DNA of 64,000 bases from UBA10329 sp964500205 (GCA_964500205.1 CAZCNS010000006.1:124001-188000), one strand, 5' to 3'; shown: positions 8,998 to 19,200, counted from the stretch's first letter. The notes: generated by a model from the sequence alone, not told the origin. Numbers and translations: made by a program.

Positions 8998-9371
8998 TTG
9001 ACACTTCTGTCCTGATCGACTATTATCGCAAGACGGATAAGACCAAGGCCGTGTGGACAGCCATGTTGGGAAAAGGACACCGATTCGCGGTTTCAGCAAT
9101 TACCAAGTTCGAGATTTATTCAGGTGCCACTCCCAACCAGATTGAGTTTTGGAACAGAGTCTTGTCGAAGATAGAAGTCTTGCCAGTTGATGAAAATGTG
9201 ATTGATACGGCAGTTTCTGTCAGTAGAGAACTGAAAAAGAAAAGAAAACAGATTGACTTGGCCGACCTGCTCATTGCCTCGACCGCTCTGAGGAACGCTC
9301 TTCCGATATCCACTTTGAATAAAAAGCATTTTCAACGCATAGCTGACCTCACACTTTTGGAAATACAGTAG
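8976..9371 (+). CDS. vapC: PIN-domain ribonuclease toxin (VapC-like)
   Basis: 131 residues, typical VapC length. PIN toxins are magnesium-dependent ribonucleases that usually cut tRNA or rRNA. The first acidic residue is Asp9 in VVVDTSVLIDYY, the second is Glu46 in ITKFEIYSG, and the C-terminal acidic pair is in QIDLADLLIASTAL, followed by the usual LNKKHFQRI end. All catalytic positions look intact. It overlaps the presumed antitoxin by 22 bp. paaB starts 42 bp downstream, so read-through from a paaA promoter would also transcribe this toxin. Confidence 0.85.
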   Translation: MENKTVVVDTSVLIDYYRKTDKTKAVWTAMLGKGHRFAVSAITKFEIYSGATPNQIEFWNRVLSKIEVLPVDENVIDTAVSVSRELKKKRKQIDLADLLIASTALRNALPISTLNKKHFQRIADLTLLEIQ

Positions 9372-9412
9372 CATCACCACACCTTAACAACTGAACCTTA
9401 AACCTTAAACCA

Positions 9413-9700
9413 ATGAGCCGTTCCGATTGGCCACTATGGGAAGTTTTCATCCGCAGCCGTTCCGGACTGCATCACAAACATGCTGGCAGCCTGCACGCGC
9501 CTGATGCCGAGATGGCCATCAGCAATGCCCGCGATGTCTACACCCGCAGAAATGAGGGTGTCAGCATCTGGGTGGTGGAGAGCAGATACATTCATGCCAC
9601 CACGCCCGGTGAGAAGGAGGAGCTCTTTGACCCTGCCGAGGACAAGGCGTATCGCCATCCCACGTTCTATGATATTCCGGACGAAGTAGGCCACATGTGA
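9413..9700 (+). CDS. paaB: Phenylacetyl-CoA epoxidase subunit PaaB
   Basis: 95 residues, normal length for PaaB, a small structural subunit that bridges PaaAC dimers in the epoxidase. The sequence WEVFIRSRSGLHHKHAGSLH and the following DAEMAISNARDVYTRR are characteristic of the family. Its stop codon overlaps the paaC start (ATGTGATGG at 9695-9703), so paaBCD form a tightly coupled block. It is cut off from paaA by the inserted toxin-antitoxin pair. Confidence 0.94.
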   Translation: MSRSDWPLWEVFIRSRSGLHHKHAGSLHAPDAEMAISNARDVYTRRNEGVSIWVVESRYIHATTPGEKEELFDPAEDKAYRHPTFYDIPDEVGHM

Positions 9701-10458
9701 TGGAGGGTAATCAAGCCATATTCAAATACGTGCTGCGGTTGGGTGACAACGCCCTTATCCTCGGCCATCGTCTCAGCGAATGGTGCGGACACGGCCCTGA
9801 GTTGGAAGAGGACATCGCACTTATCAACGTAGCTCTCGACCTGCTCGGCCATTCGCGCAGCCTGCTGACCTACGCAGGCGAGGTAGAGGCCAAGGGCCGC
9901 ACAGAGGACGATCTCGCCTATCTGCGGTTGGAGCGCGACTACACTAATGCGCTGCTTTGTGAAGTGCCCAACGGCCATTTTGGGGACACCATCGCACGGC
10001 AGTTTCTGTTTGATGTATTCAACCAATTGCTGTTCAAGGAGCTGTGCAACTCGAAGGACGAGCGCATCGCGGGTATCGCTGCCAAGGCCATCAAGGAAAT
10101 CAATTATCACCTGCGCCACAGCACCGACTGGGTGCTGCGCTTGGGCGATGGCACGGAGGCAAGCCATGACCGCATTCAGGAGTCATTCGACCGCCTTTGG
10201 GAGTACACAGGCGACCTTTTCATACAGGACGATTACGACCGCTGGTGCGTGGAGAACGCGATCGGCCCCGACCTCGATGCCCTGCGTCCACGTTGGAAAC
10301 AGAAAGTGACCGAAGTGCTCACCGAGGCCACGCTCACCGTGCCAACGGATGGTTGGATGCAAATGGGCAGTAAGACAGGCACGCACACAGAGCATTTTGG
10401 GTTCCTACTTGCTGAGCTTCAGTATATGCAACGCGCCATGCCGGGATGCGAATGGTAA
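9697..10458 (+). CDS. paaC: Phenylacetyl-CoA epoxidase structural subunit PaaC
   Basis: 253 residues. PaaC is the ferritin-like but catalytically inactive partner of PaaA. The N-terminal helices (LRLGDNALILGHRLSEWCGHGP) and EEDIALINVALDLLGHSR are diagnostic, as is EINYHLRHSTDWVLRLGDGTE. The start overlaps paaB by 4 bp and the end overlaps paaD by up to 13 bp. Confidence 0.94.
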   Translation: MMEGNQAIFKYVLRLGDNALILGHRLSEWCGHGPELEEDIALINVALDLLGHSRSLLTYAGEVEAKGRTEDDLAYLRLERDYTNALLCEVPNGHFGDTIARQFLFDVFNQLLFKELCNSKDERIAGIAAKAIKEINYHLRHSTDWVLRLGDGTEASHDRIQESFDRLWEYTGDLFIQDDYDRWCVENAIGPDLDALRPRWKQKVTEVLTEATLTVPTDGWMQMGSKTGTHTEHFGFLLAELQYMQRAMPGCEW

Positions 10459-10958
10459 TAAAGCATCTTAGTAGCGAGGAGCAAAAGCTCTGGAACATCC
10501 TTGAGGATGTGAAAGACCCTGAGATTCCGGTGCTCAGTCTCGTTGACCTCGGTGTAGTGCGCAAGGCTCAACTTCTGGAGGATGGCAGTCCGCATGTTGT
10601 CATCACACCGACCTACAGCGGCTGTCCGGCCATGCAGGTGATGGAGGACGATATCCGAGTGAGGTTGCAGCTGGCCGGTTTCAAGGGAATAAGAATTGAA
10701 ACGGTGCTGTCTCCTGCTTGGACTACGGATTGGATAAGCACAAAAGGAAGGAAGGAACTCCAGAACTACGGCATCGCCCCTCCTGAGCAGGCCACGTCTG
10801 ACAAGAACATACTGCTCGGTCATCCTAAGCAGGTGACCTGTCCGCTGTGCAAAAGCCGCAATACATCCATGGTGAGCCAGTTCGGCAGCACGCCTTGCAA
10901 GGCGCTCTATAAGTGTGGTGACTGCCTTGAGCCGTTCGATTACTTCAAATGTATTTGA
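10446..10958 (+). CDS. paaD: Phenylacetate degradation protein PaaD
   Basis: 170 residues. PaaD is needed for a functional epoxidase, probably for iron or cluster maturation. The N-terminal part is a MIP18/DUF59-type domain (VKDPEIPVLSLVDLGVVR and TPTYSGCPAM with the conserved cysteine). The C-terminus is a zinc-ribbon-like module with CPLCKS and CGDC. Two in-frame starts are possible, 10446 and 10452, both inside the paaC end, so translation is coupled either way. Confidence 0.93.
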   Translation: MRMVIKHLSSEEQKLWNILEDVKDPEIPVLSLVDLGVVRKAQLLEDGSPHVVITPTYSGCPAMQVMEDDIRVRLQLAGFKGIRIETVLSPAWTTDWISTKGRKELQNYGIAPPEQATSDKNILLGHPKQVTCPLCKSRNTSMVSQFGSTPCKALYKCGDCLEPFDYFKCI

Positions 10959-11132
10959 AGGGGGCGAGGGACACGGGATGGGGTACTTAGCCGAATGCCC
11001 TCCATTTCAAGTTTCATGTTTCAGCTTTCATATTTCTGAAGGAATGCCTTTCTGTCAGTGGCATGGCAGTGATTTAATGGGCCATTGAGCGTCATCTGCC
11101 ATAATTTCCTGAAAACGATGCTGTATGGCAGG

Positions 11133-11148
11133 TGGCACAGTCTATGAA
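11133..11148 (+). promoter_or_regulatory. Candidate chaperone promoter upstream of dnaK
   Basis: TGGCACAGTCTATGAA matches, at 11 of 16 positions including TGGCA and TGAA, a segment before grpE at 59321. The layout (GG, ten bases, GA) resembles a -24/-12 sigma-54 promoter with an altered -12. It would give a dnaK leader of roughly 30 nt. An 8-bp inverted repeat, CTGCCATA/TATGGCAG (about 11097-11131), lies just upstream and could bind a regulator. Confidence 0.35.
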
Positions 11149-11191
11149 ATGCACGGTGCAACGAATCCGTAACCAATCAAAATTCTACATA

Positions 11192-13096
11192 ATGAGCAAG
11201 ATCATAGGAATAGACCTTGGCACCACCAACTCTTGCGTGGCCGTGATGGAAGGCAACGAGCCTGTTGTCATCCAAAACAGCGAAGGTCGCAGAACAACCC
11301 CTTCCATCGTGGCTTTCGTTGAAGGAGGTGAGCGCAAGGTGGGCGACCCCGCCAAGCGTCAGGCCATCACCAACCCCAAGAAGACCATCGCATCAATAAA
11401 GCGCTTCATGGGAAGCAGCTACGATGAGGTAGCGAGTGAACTTGGGCGTGTACCTTACGAAGTTGTGAAAGGCGCGAATAACACTCCCAGAGTGAAAATA
11501 GATGACCGCGAGTACACTCCGCAGGAGATCAGTGCCATGACCCTTCAGAAGATGAAGAAGACGGCAGAGGATTACCTCGGCATGGAAGTGACCGAAGCGG
11601 TGATCACAGTTCCCGCTTACTTCAACGATGCGCAGCGTCAGGCCACCAAGGAGGCAGGCGAGGTGGCTGGTCTCAAGGTCCGCAGGATCATCAATGAGCC
11701 AACTGCCGCAGCTTTGGCCTACGGCCTCGACAAGATGAGTAAGGACATGACCGTGGCCGTATTCGACCTTGGTGGCGGAACCTTCGACATCAGTATCCTT
11801 GAGCTGGGAGATGGTGTGTTTGAGGTGAAATCGACCAATGGTGATACGCACCTTGGTGGCGATGACTTCGATGAGGTCATCATCGACTGGTTGGCCGATG
11901 AGTTCAAGAAGGACGAGGGTCTTGACCTTCGCAAGGATCCAATGGCGCTTCAGCGTCTGAAAGAGGCTGCCGAGAAGGCCAAGATCGAGCTTTCCAGCAG
12001 CACCAGCACCGAAATCAACCTGCCCTACATCATGCCTGTGGATGGCATTCCCAAGCACTTGGTGCGCAACCTTACTCGCTCGCAGTTCGAGCAGTTGGCC
12101 GACAAGCTGATCCAGCGCACCTTGGAGCCTTGCAAGAAGGCGATGAAAGACGCAGGTCTTAGCAACTCGGACATTGACGAGGTAATCCTTGTAGGTGGCT
12201 CCACGCGCATCCCAGCCATTCAGGAAGTGGTACAGAAGTTCTTCGGCAAGGCTCCTTCCAAGGGTGTGAATCCTGATGAGGTGGTAGCCATCGGTGCGGC
12301 CATTCAAGGTGGCGTTCTGACAGGTGAAGTGAAAGATGTACTGCTGCTTGACGTGACCCCGCTTTCGCTTGGCATCGAGACCATGGGCGGTGTATTCACC
12401 AAACTGATAGAGGCGAACACCACTATTCCTACCAAGAAGTCTGAGGTATTCAGCACCGCCAGCGACAACCAACCCAGCGTTGAGATTCATGTGCTGCAAG
12501 GTGAGCGCGCCATGGCCAAGGACAACCGCACCATCGGTCGTTTTCACCTAAGCGACATTCCGCCTGCACCGCGTGGTGTGCCGCAGATCGAGGTGACCTT
12601 CGACATAGACGCCAACGGCATCATCCAAGTGTCGGCCAAGGACAAGGCTACCAACAAGTCGCAGCAGATCCGCATTGAGGCCAGTTCAGGGCTTTCCGAA
12701 GAGGAGATCAAGAAGATGAAGGCCGAGGCTGAGGCCAATGCCGAATCTGACAAGAAGGCCAAGGAGGAGGTTGATAAGCTGAACGCTGCCGATCAGATGA
12801 TTTTCCAGACCGAGAAGCAGCTCAAGGAATATGGCGACAAGCTTCCTGCCGATAAGAAAGGGGCTATAGAGAGTGCTTTGGGTGAACTCAAAGTGGCTCA
12901 CGGTTCCAAAGACCTCGCAGGAATTGATGCAGCACTGGAGAAGCTGAATGCCGCTTGGCAGAACGCATCGCAGGAGATGTATGCCGCTACACAAGAAGGC
13001 CAAGGTGGTAATGCCGGTGCAGGCCAAGGCCCAACCGATACTGCCGATGCTGAGGTCACTGATGTTGACTTTGAAGAAGTGAAGGAAGACAAGTAA
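11192..13096 (+). CDS. dnaK: Chaperone DnaK (Hsp70)
   Basis: 634 residues from the ATG at 11192, chosen because MSKIIGIDLGTTNSCVAVM is the universal DnaK start; an in-frame upstream codon at 11132 would add 20 unrelated residues. DnaK binds exposed hydrophobic segments of proteins in an ATP cycle run by DnaJ and GrpE. The ATPase signatures IDLGTTNS, VFDLGGGTFDISI and ILVGGSTRIPAIQ are present, as is the substrate domain (DVTPLSLGIETMGG). The disordered tail ends in acidic residues. grpE and dnaJ lie 46 kb away and share a similar upstream motif with this gene. Confidence 0.97.
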   Translation: MSKIIGIDLGTTNSCVAVMEGNEPVVIQNSEGRRTTPSIVAFVEGGERKVGDPAKRQAITNPKKTIASIKRFMGSSYDEVASELGRVPYEVVKGANNTPRVKIDDREYTPQEISAMTLQKMKKTAEDYLGMEVTEAVITVPAYFNDAQRQATKEAGEVAGLKVRRIINEPTAAALAYGLDKMSKDMTVAVFDLGGGTFDISILELGDGVFEVKSTNGDTHLGGDDFDEVIIDWLADEFKKDEGLDLRKDPMALQRLKEAAEKAKIELSSSTSTEINLPYIMPVDGIPKHLVRNLTRSQFEQLADKLIQRTLEPCKKAMKDAGLSNSDIDEVILVGGSTRIPAIQEVVQKFFGKAPSKGVNPDEVVAIGAAIQGGVLTGEVKDVLLLDVTPLSLGIETMGGVFTKLIEANTTIPTKKSEVFSTASDNQPSVEIHVLQGERAMAKDNRTIGRFHLSDIPPAPRGVPQIEVTFDIDANGIIQVSAKDKATNKSQQIRIEASSGLSEEEIKKMKAEAEANAESDKKAKEEVDKLNAADQMIFQTEKQLKEYGDKLPADKKGAIESALGELKVAHGSKDLAGIDAALEKLNAAWQNASQEMYAATQEGQGGNAGAGQGPTDTADAEVTDVDFEEVKEDK

Positions 13097-13123
13097 TCTT
13101 CCAAATCGATCTGAATCGAATGA

Positions 13124-13150
13124 GGGGTGTCCGGTCGGATGCCCCTTTTC
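13124..13150 (+). terminator. Rho-independent terminator after dnaK
   Basis: A GC-rich stem (GGGGTGTCC pairing with GGATGCCCC, with two wobble pairs) is followed by TTTTC. It starts 27 bp after the dnaK stop codon. Confidence 0.7.
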
Positions 13151-13186
13151 GTTTCATTTCACTCCGATGCTGACCATCTTTGCGTT

Positions 13187-14452
13187 GTGACAAAGCTCCT
13201 GATCATTACCTACTACTGGCCGCCCAGCGGGGGCGCGGGTGTGCAGCGATGGCTCAAGATGGCCAAGTATCTGGCCCAAATCGGCCATGAGGTACACGTG
13301 GTCACCGTCAATCCGGAAGTAGCCACCTATCCGCATCGTGATGAGAGCCTGCCGCAGGAACTTGAGGGCGTGACCGTCCACCGCACGGATACGCGTGAGC
13401 CTTATCGCTATTACGCAATGCTGTCTGGCGGAAAGATTCCCAGTGCGGGCTTTGCCAACGAGGGCACCGGAACCAAGGCTGGGCCACTGAATCGATTGGC
13501 GCGCTTCGTCCGGGGCAACCTGTACCTGCCCGACCCGCGCAAGGGATGGAACCCATTCGCGGAGCGCAAGGCCCTTGAACTGATCGACAGCCATGGCATT
13601 GACACGGTCATTACCACATCACCGCCTCATAGTACCCAGCTTATTGGTCTGAGCCTGAAAAAGCAGCGCAACATCAGATGGCTGGTCGATATGCGCGATC
13701 CTTGGACGGGCATCTACTACGCAGATGAGCTGCGCCAGACCGCTTGGGCAAGGCAACGTAACCTCGACATGGAGTGCGAGGTGCTTTCCACAGCCGACTG
13801 CATCCTCACCGTCAGCGAGCAGCTTAAGCGCGATTTCATGAAACTTCACCCCGCACTTGGTGAGGGGAAAATCTCGGTGATCCCCAACGGTTTCGACCCC
13901 GATGATTTCACGGAGAAGATTCCGCTGGACACCGAGTTCACCATCGGCTACATGGGCACCATCACTCCCAAATATGACATCAGCGGGCTGCTCCGAGCGC
14001 TCGGTTCGATGGAGGGTAAACTGCGTCTGCGTTTCATAGGCGAGGTGCCGGGAGAGATAAAGCAACAGTTGGAGGCCACGGGTCATAGCTGCGAGTTCAC
14101 GAGCTATCTGCCGCACGATGAGGCGATTCGAAGGGCGGGAGGCTGCGCCATGCTTTTGTTAGTGATTCCAAGGACAGCGGGAAACGAGGGCATCGTCACC
14201 GGCAAGCTGTTCGAGTACCTGGCCTTGGGCCGCCCCATCCTCGGCATCGGCCCGGTGAACGGTGATGCTGCTGCCATCCTTGCTGAGACGGGCGCGGGAC
14301 GGATGTTCAGTTATGAGGAGTCCGATGGTGTCTGCCATTTCATAGAGCGGAAGCAAATGGTGCCTTACAGTTCAGATACTGGCAAAAGTGCTCGGTATTC
14401 CCGGAAGTACCTTTCAAAGCAGTTGAGCGACTTGATGAATAGTCATTCCTGA
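13187..14452 (+). CDS. Glycosyltransferase, GT4-like
   Basis: About 421 residues from a GTG at 13187, chosen because the Rossmann strand VTKLLIITYYWPPSGGAGV begins there, as in other members; the longer in-frame start at 13127 would fall in the dnaK terminator. The N-terminal GPxxGAGVQRW-type loop, the central DMRDPWTG segment, and the C-terminal donor-site EGIVTGKLFEYLALGRPIL glutamate region fit a GT-B glycosyltransferase that builds surface polysaccharide. A near-consensus -7 box (CATCTTTG, 13175-13182) is only 4 nt before the GTG, so the message may be leaderless. Confidence 0.8.
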   Translation: MTKLLIITYYWPPSGGAGVQRWLKMAKYLAQIGHEVHVVTVNPEVATYPHRDESLPQELEGVTVHRTDTREPYRYYAMLSGGKIPSAGFANEGTGTKAGPLNRLARFVRGNLYLPDPRKGWNPFAERKALELIDSHGIDTVITTSPPHSTQLIGLSLKKQRNIRWLVDMRDPWTGIYYADELRQTAWARQRNLDMECEVLSTADCILTVSEQLKRDFMKLHPALGEGKISVIPNGFDPDDFTEKIPLDTEFTIGYMGTITPKYDISGLLRALGSMEGKLRLRFIGEVPGEIKQQLEATGHSCEFTSYLPHDEAIRRAGGCAMLLLVIPRTAGNEGIVTGKLFEYLALGRPILGIGPVNGDAAAILAETGAGRMFSYEESDGVCHFIERKQMVPYSSDTGKSARYSRKYLSKQLSDLMNSHS

Positions 14453-14471
14453 CACACCGTTTTCGCATCAG

Positions 14472-14479
14472 TACTTTTG
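14472..14479 (+). promoter_or_regulatory. -7 box before the methyltransferase gene
   Basis: TACTTTTG fits TAnnTTTG exactly and lies 24 nt before the ATG at 14504, in the 51-bp gap after the glycosyltransferase stop. Confidence 0.5.
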
Positions 14480-14503
14480 CCCGCCACATCAATCAAACAC
14501 AGA

Positions 14504-15229
14504 ATGGCGAAGCTGGCAGACAAAGCCGAGGTTAAAGGATTCTACGACAAATTTGAGAGCGAGGATATCGGGCTGCACCTGTCCATCCGCCATTTCACCA
14601 TCTTCAAGGAGCTGGTGCTTTCGGGACTGAAGAAGCATCACAATGTGTTGGAGGTCGGCAGCGGCTACGGGCCCGTAACGCATCTCATGGCTTCCTACCT
14701 GAAAACAGGACGCGTGCTCGCCACCGACATCAGCGAGGGCCGCATCACTGCTGCCAAGGGGCTGCTCAGTAAGCACCGCAATGTGGACTTTGAGGTGGTC
14801 GATGTGGCCGAGTTCAATACCGACAGGAAGTTTGATGTCATCGTGTTGCCTGATGTGCTCGAACACATTCCCGAAGTGTATCATGACCGGCTTTTTGAGG
14901 CATTCTCACGTATGCTGACGCCAGACGGATTCATTTTCATTCATATTCCCCATCCGCTCTGCATCGACTACATACGAAAGCACGAGCCCGAAACCATGCA
15001 GATCATCGATCAGGCACTGAGTTCAGATCGCATGTTGCAACGTGCCTATGCCAACGGTTTCTACCTCGTCCGGCTGGAATCCCGCGCGCTTTCCCGCAGT
15101 TTCGAAGATTATCAGGTCATTGTTTTCAGAGGACACAGACCATACGAAGGCTACAGCCTTCAATCCAAGCCACTTATCATCTGGAGGAAGTTCTGGCGCA
15201 GGGTGTTCTGGTGGTATCATTGTCTGTGA
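14504..15229 (+). CDS. Class I SAM-dependent methyltransferase
   Basis: 241 residues. The SAM-binding motif I is HNVLEVGSGYGPVTHLM, with motif II LATDISEG and the later FDVIVLPDVLEHIP typical of UbiE/BioC-like small-molecule methyltransferases. The ATG at 14504 is chosen over an upstream TTG because it gives the usual compact N-terminus and follows a promoter box. The stop overlaps the next glycosyltransferase ATG (TGATG at 15227-15231), so the two are translationally coupled, and the product probably modifies a saccharide or lipid carrier intermediate. Confidence 0.8.
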   Translation: MAKLADKAEVKGFYDKFESEDIGLHLSIRHFTIFKELVLSGLKKHHNVLEVGSGYGPVTHLMASYLKTGRVLATDISEGRITAAKGLLSKHRNVDFEVVDVAEFNTDRKFDVIVLPDVLEHIPEVYHDRLFEAFSRMLTPDGFIFIHIPHPLCIDYIRKHEPETMQIIDQALSSDRMLQRAYANGFYLVRLESRALSRSFEDYQVIVFRGHRPYEGYSLQSKPLIIWRKFWRRVFWWYHCL

Positions 15230-16266
15230 TGCTTCTCAAACTGCTCTACCTCAGTCCTCAGCCCTCCACCTTTATACGGAAGGACATAGAGTTTCTCTCT
15301 GCTCATTTTCGTGTTCGGGAGCATGACTTTTTGCTCAGAGGAAAGTTCCTCCTGCCGCTGATGTTTCTCAGGCAGCTCCTTTTTCTCCTGAAGAATATCC
15401 CCAGTGCCGAGGTGGTAGTGGTGATGTTCGGGGGGTATCATTCCTTTTTGCCGGCCTTGCTGTCGAAGATTTTTGGCAGGCCTTGTCACATCATACTTGG
15501 AGGCACGGATTGCACCAGTTACCCGTCCATCAATTATGGCACATTCCGAAAACCTGTCCAAGCTTGGTTCACAGCTTGGTCTTACAGGCTCTGTACTTCT
15601 CTTTTGCCAGTGCATCGGTCGCTCATTGCGCAGCAGAACACATTCTACACAGTAGATGCCGTCTCACAGGGCTGCGCGGCTTTTGTCCCCGGATTGAAAA
15701 CGCCATTTCGGGAGATTGTCAATGGTTTTGAGCCTGATAAGTGGGAGGTAGGGGAGAAGAGGCCGCGTTCATTCATCACGGTCGGATATTTTGACTCCCC
15801 TGAACGGCTTAAGCTGAAAGGTGTGGACCTGATGGTCGGTCTCGCCCGATCCATGCCCGACTGCAACTTCACGGTGGTCGGTGTTGGTAAAGATGGACTT
15901 CTTCCTGCGCTGCCTAACCTACAGGTGCTTGGAAAGGTGACACACGAAGAGCTCAGGGTGCTTTTTGCCAACCACAGGTTCTACATGCAACTTTCAATAA
16001 GTGAGGGTTTTCCCAATGCCATCTGCGAGGCCATGCTTTCAGGGTGTGTCCCCATTGGTTCGGATGTTGCCGCCATTCCTGAGATCATTGGCGATACCGG
16101 TTTCATATTGAAGAAAAGGAATGCGGATATGCTTCGAGAATTGGTTCAAAAAGCCATCGGCTGCCTTGAGCTTGACGCTTTAAGCGCAAGCGCACGTGAA
16201 CGCATTGCATCGAGATATCCTTTACGCAAGCGCGGTGAGCTATTGCTCGAAGCGCTTAGCGGCTAA
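15229..16266 (+). CDS. Glycosyltransferase family 4
   Basis: 345 residues. The C-terminal half has the GT4 signature FYMQLSISEGFPNAICEAMLSG with the conserved glutamates, followed by GSDVAAIPEIIG, the nucleotide-sugar site. The N-terminus begins LLKLLYLSPQPSTF. The start at 15229 is set by the TGATG overlap with the methyltransferase. It ends 8 bp before the stop of the convergent AsmA-family gene. Confidence 0.82.
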   Translation: MLLKLLYLSPQPSTFIRKDIEFLSAHFRVREHDFLLRGKFLLPLMFLRQLLFLLKNIPSAEVVVVMFGGYHSFLPALLSKIFGRPCHIILGGTDCTSYPSINYGTFRKPVQAWFTAWSYRLCTSLLPVHRSLIAQQNTFYTVDAVSQGCAAFVPGLKTPFREIVNGFEPDKWEVGEKRPRSFITVGYFDSPERLKLKGVDLMVGLARSMPDCNFTVVGVGKDGLLPALPNLQVLGKVTHEELRVLFANHRFYMQLSISEGFPNAICEAMLSGCVPIGSDVAAIPEIIGDTGFILKKRNADMLRELVQKAIGCLELDALSASARERIASRYPLRKRGELLLEALSG

Positions 16267-16274
16267 GCCCCCTT

Positions 16275-19200
16275 TTACTTCGCCAACGCCACCTTGTAGC
16301 TCTCTGGTGTGCCGGTGATCCGGATGCTCACGAAGCGCGTCTTACGCTTGGGGTCACGTCTTATTATCTCGTCCTCGCGGTCTGGGTCTATGTCTTCTTT
16401 CTTTCTCCCAAAAAGCTTGCTGGCTGCGGCAGAAGTGATCATTTGAAACGGCACACGGATCAGGTAGTCCATGTTCATGTCCTTGTCCTGCTTGCCGCTT
16501 ATCTCCACGAAACCGAGGCTGGTATTGATGGTCATGGCGGGCACGGTGAGCGCACCGTTGGTCATGTCGAAGCTGTTGCGCAGCGTGTCGAAGAGGATCT
16601 TGTTGAGGTTCCTGTCTGCGAAGAAATCGCCAAGGGCCAGCAGCGGTGCGTAGTTGGCTATGCGGCCGTCCAGCACCTCCAGGTCCAGCTTTATGTTCGA
16701 GTCGTCCATCATCGGCACCATGTCCGCATGCATGTGCAGCTTACCAGTGAGCCGTCCAGTGATGCGCCCTTGCAGGTTGTCGGCTACCAGCTCGTCCTGT
16801 CCGAAGTTGTCGAATTTGAGCATCAGCTTACCCATGTCGAGGTCGCGGAAACGGATGTCGGGTGAGAAGTAGATGGCCTTGCTGTTTTCCCCATTGAAGT
16901 ACCCGCGCAGGTCTATGTGCCCGCCCGCCACGTCCATTGACAGCGTGTCGAGGTGCAGGAAATGGTTCTGTGTGGTCCGCAACCTGCCAGTGATGTTCTC
17001 CACTCTATGGTGGTGATAGTTCAGATTCTTCACATCCACCACGAAACGCATGTCCGTGAAGGGCAGCTCGTAAATGTTGAACACAGAATCGTGATTCACA
17101 GGCTCGTCCTTCTCTGGCAGTGTGAAATTGGTCAGCTCGTCAATGTCAAGCCGTGGCGAGGAGAATCGCAGGTGGTTGTCTCGCAGCCTCACCTTCGGGT
17201 TCTTGCCGTAGTAATAGTTCATATCGGCCTCGAAGGTGCTATGCCCGATTCTTCCTTTGAATTCGCTTACCATAAGATGTTCATCTTCAATATGGAAACG
17301 GCCTTTGAAGTCCTCCAGCTTAAGCGGGTGCGTCTGCATTCGGGCGGTCAGTTGGTCGAGGTAGAGGTCGGTCGAGTGCAGCGAGTCCTTGAAGTGCAGG
17401 TCAGCGCGGCCATGCAGCTTGAACTGCCGAAGCTCCTCGTGTCGGTAGTCTGCGGGCAGGTAGTTCACCCCGTCATAGGTCAGCAGGTCATTCAGCTTGA
17501 GTAGGTTGGAGGTAAGGTCGAACTCCAGCTTGGTATCTCCGAAGGGATGCTTTTCGAACCAGAGGTCATAGTGCGTTAATCTCCCGGAAAAATGGAAATC
17601 ACTTGAATCGATTTCTCCACTGAAGTCAATTACGCGGAAATCCTCCGCTTCCACGAACACATCTGCTCTGAAATCGTGAAGTGTGTGCGGATAGTTATCC
17701 ATAGAGGCGTACAGATTCTCGATAAAAAACTCTCCAATGGGCAGATTGGGCGACTCGGTGAAGGAGTTGGCTTTGGCCTGAAAACGAAGGTCGGCAGAGA
17801 AATCGCGTATACTTTCTCGGATCCTGGGCATCGTGTCGCCTTTGGTGCGGGTCAACTCTGCCAGGTCGAGCAGCTTGGAGGAAATACTCAGGTCGGTACT
17901 CACCAGAGTGGGCGCATGATGAATCACAGCTGGCAGGTCGCTGATGCTGCCAGTGATGGCAATGTCGCTACTGCCAGCCTTCAGGTCCAGAAAATGCAGT
18001 TGGGCAGCGGCCCCATTCATCGTGGCGTGGATGTCGAGGTCGTTCACAGCCACAGGAAGGTCGGGCGAGACGAAACTAAGGTCAGTGACCCGCAGTTCGC
18101 TGAAATAAGCCTGGTTCAGCTGGTCTAGGCTGCGCTCAGGGTGTTCCAGGTCGATGATGTCGTGAAAATTCATCGTGAGCTGCACCTTGCCCTTTAACCT
18201 GCTCAAACCTTCTATCTCCAGGAATTGGGCGAGGAATGCGAGGTCGAAGTCGGACTCCACGAGCATCTCCACCTCGGGCGATTCGAAGTTTTTTATCGAA
18301 AGGTCTGCCTTGAAAACGCCAGCTTCCGGCCTTGAGGAGAAATCCTTGATCACCAGCTCCATCGTCTCAGCAGCGCCCGACTCGCCCGTGGTGAAGAATC
18401 CTTTGAACTGCAGCTCATCCACTTTCTTCTTGTTGAATGCGTTGGCGAAATATGCGTTCTCGCACCCGAAATTGGCGTCTATCCGTGGCGCATGTCCGTT
18501 TATGCTCTTGCCTTTGACATCGGCCATGAAGAACACGCGGCCCTGATTGTCGTAGCGCCTCAGCGTGGGAACCAGCTCCTCAGGTGCAAATGCGATGAAC
18601 AGCTCGAAACTCGGCTTCTCGCCCTTGAATGTGAGGTCGAGCAGCATGTCATCATCCACGTCAACCGTGCCGCCCATACTGAAAAGCGCCTCACCCAGTT
18701 TCAGTTCCGAGGGAGCGATGTTGACGACATGTGTTTTCTTGTCAAACGTCAGGGCCGTGTTAACATGAAAATGCTTGTTGCGGATGAAGGTGGTGTCCTG
18801 CCCGCGCTTCACTGTGATCACGAAATCACTCTCCACACCTGCATCAATGGCTTTCGGGTCTTTCTCGAAACGCAATGTGCCGCTGTTGACGAACAGGTCG
18901 ATGAAAACATTGTCCGCCTCATTCAGCTTGGTGATGTCTACATTCTTGAGCGTGATGCGCTGCAGGTCAACATGAAACTCAGTTGAGGGATCCTCGATTT
19001 CCTTGGTGGTGGCAAATGCCTTCATCAGGTTGAACTCTCCGAGGGTGTCCTGAACGAGGTTGATGTCCCCGCTGCTCAGGCGGATGGTCTTGATGTCCAT
19101 CTGCCCGCTGATAAGTGTCAGCAGGTCGAAACCGAGGTAGGTGTCTCCGATGTGGAGGATGGGAGTGACGGCCGTGTCCTTGTCCGCGAATACTTTCAGG

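Noticed and set aside
11132..11191. Extended N-terminus for DnaK
   Set aside because: The extra 20 residues match no DnaK start and overlap the candidate promoter at 11133.
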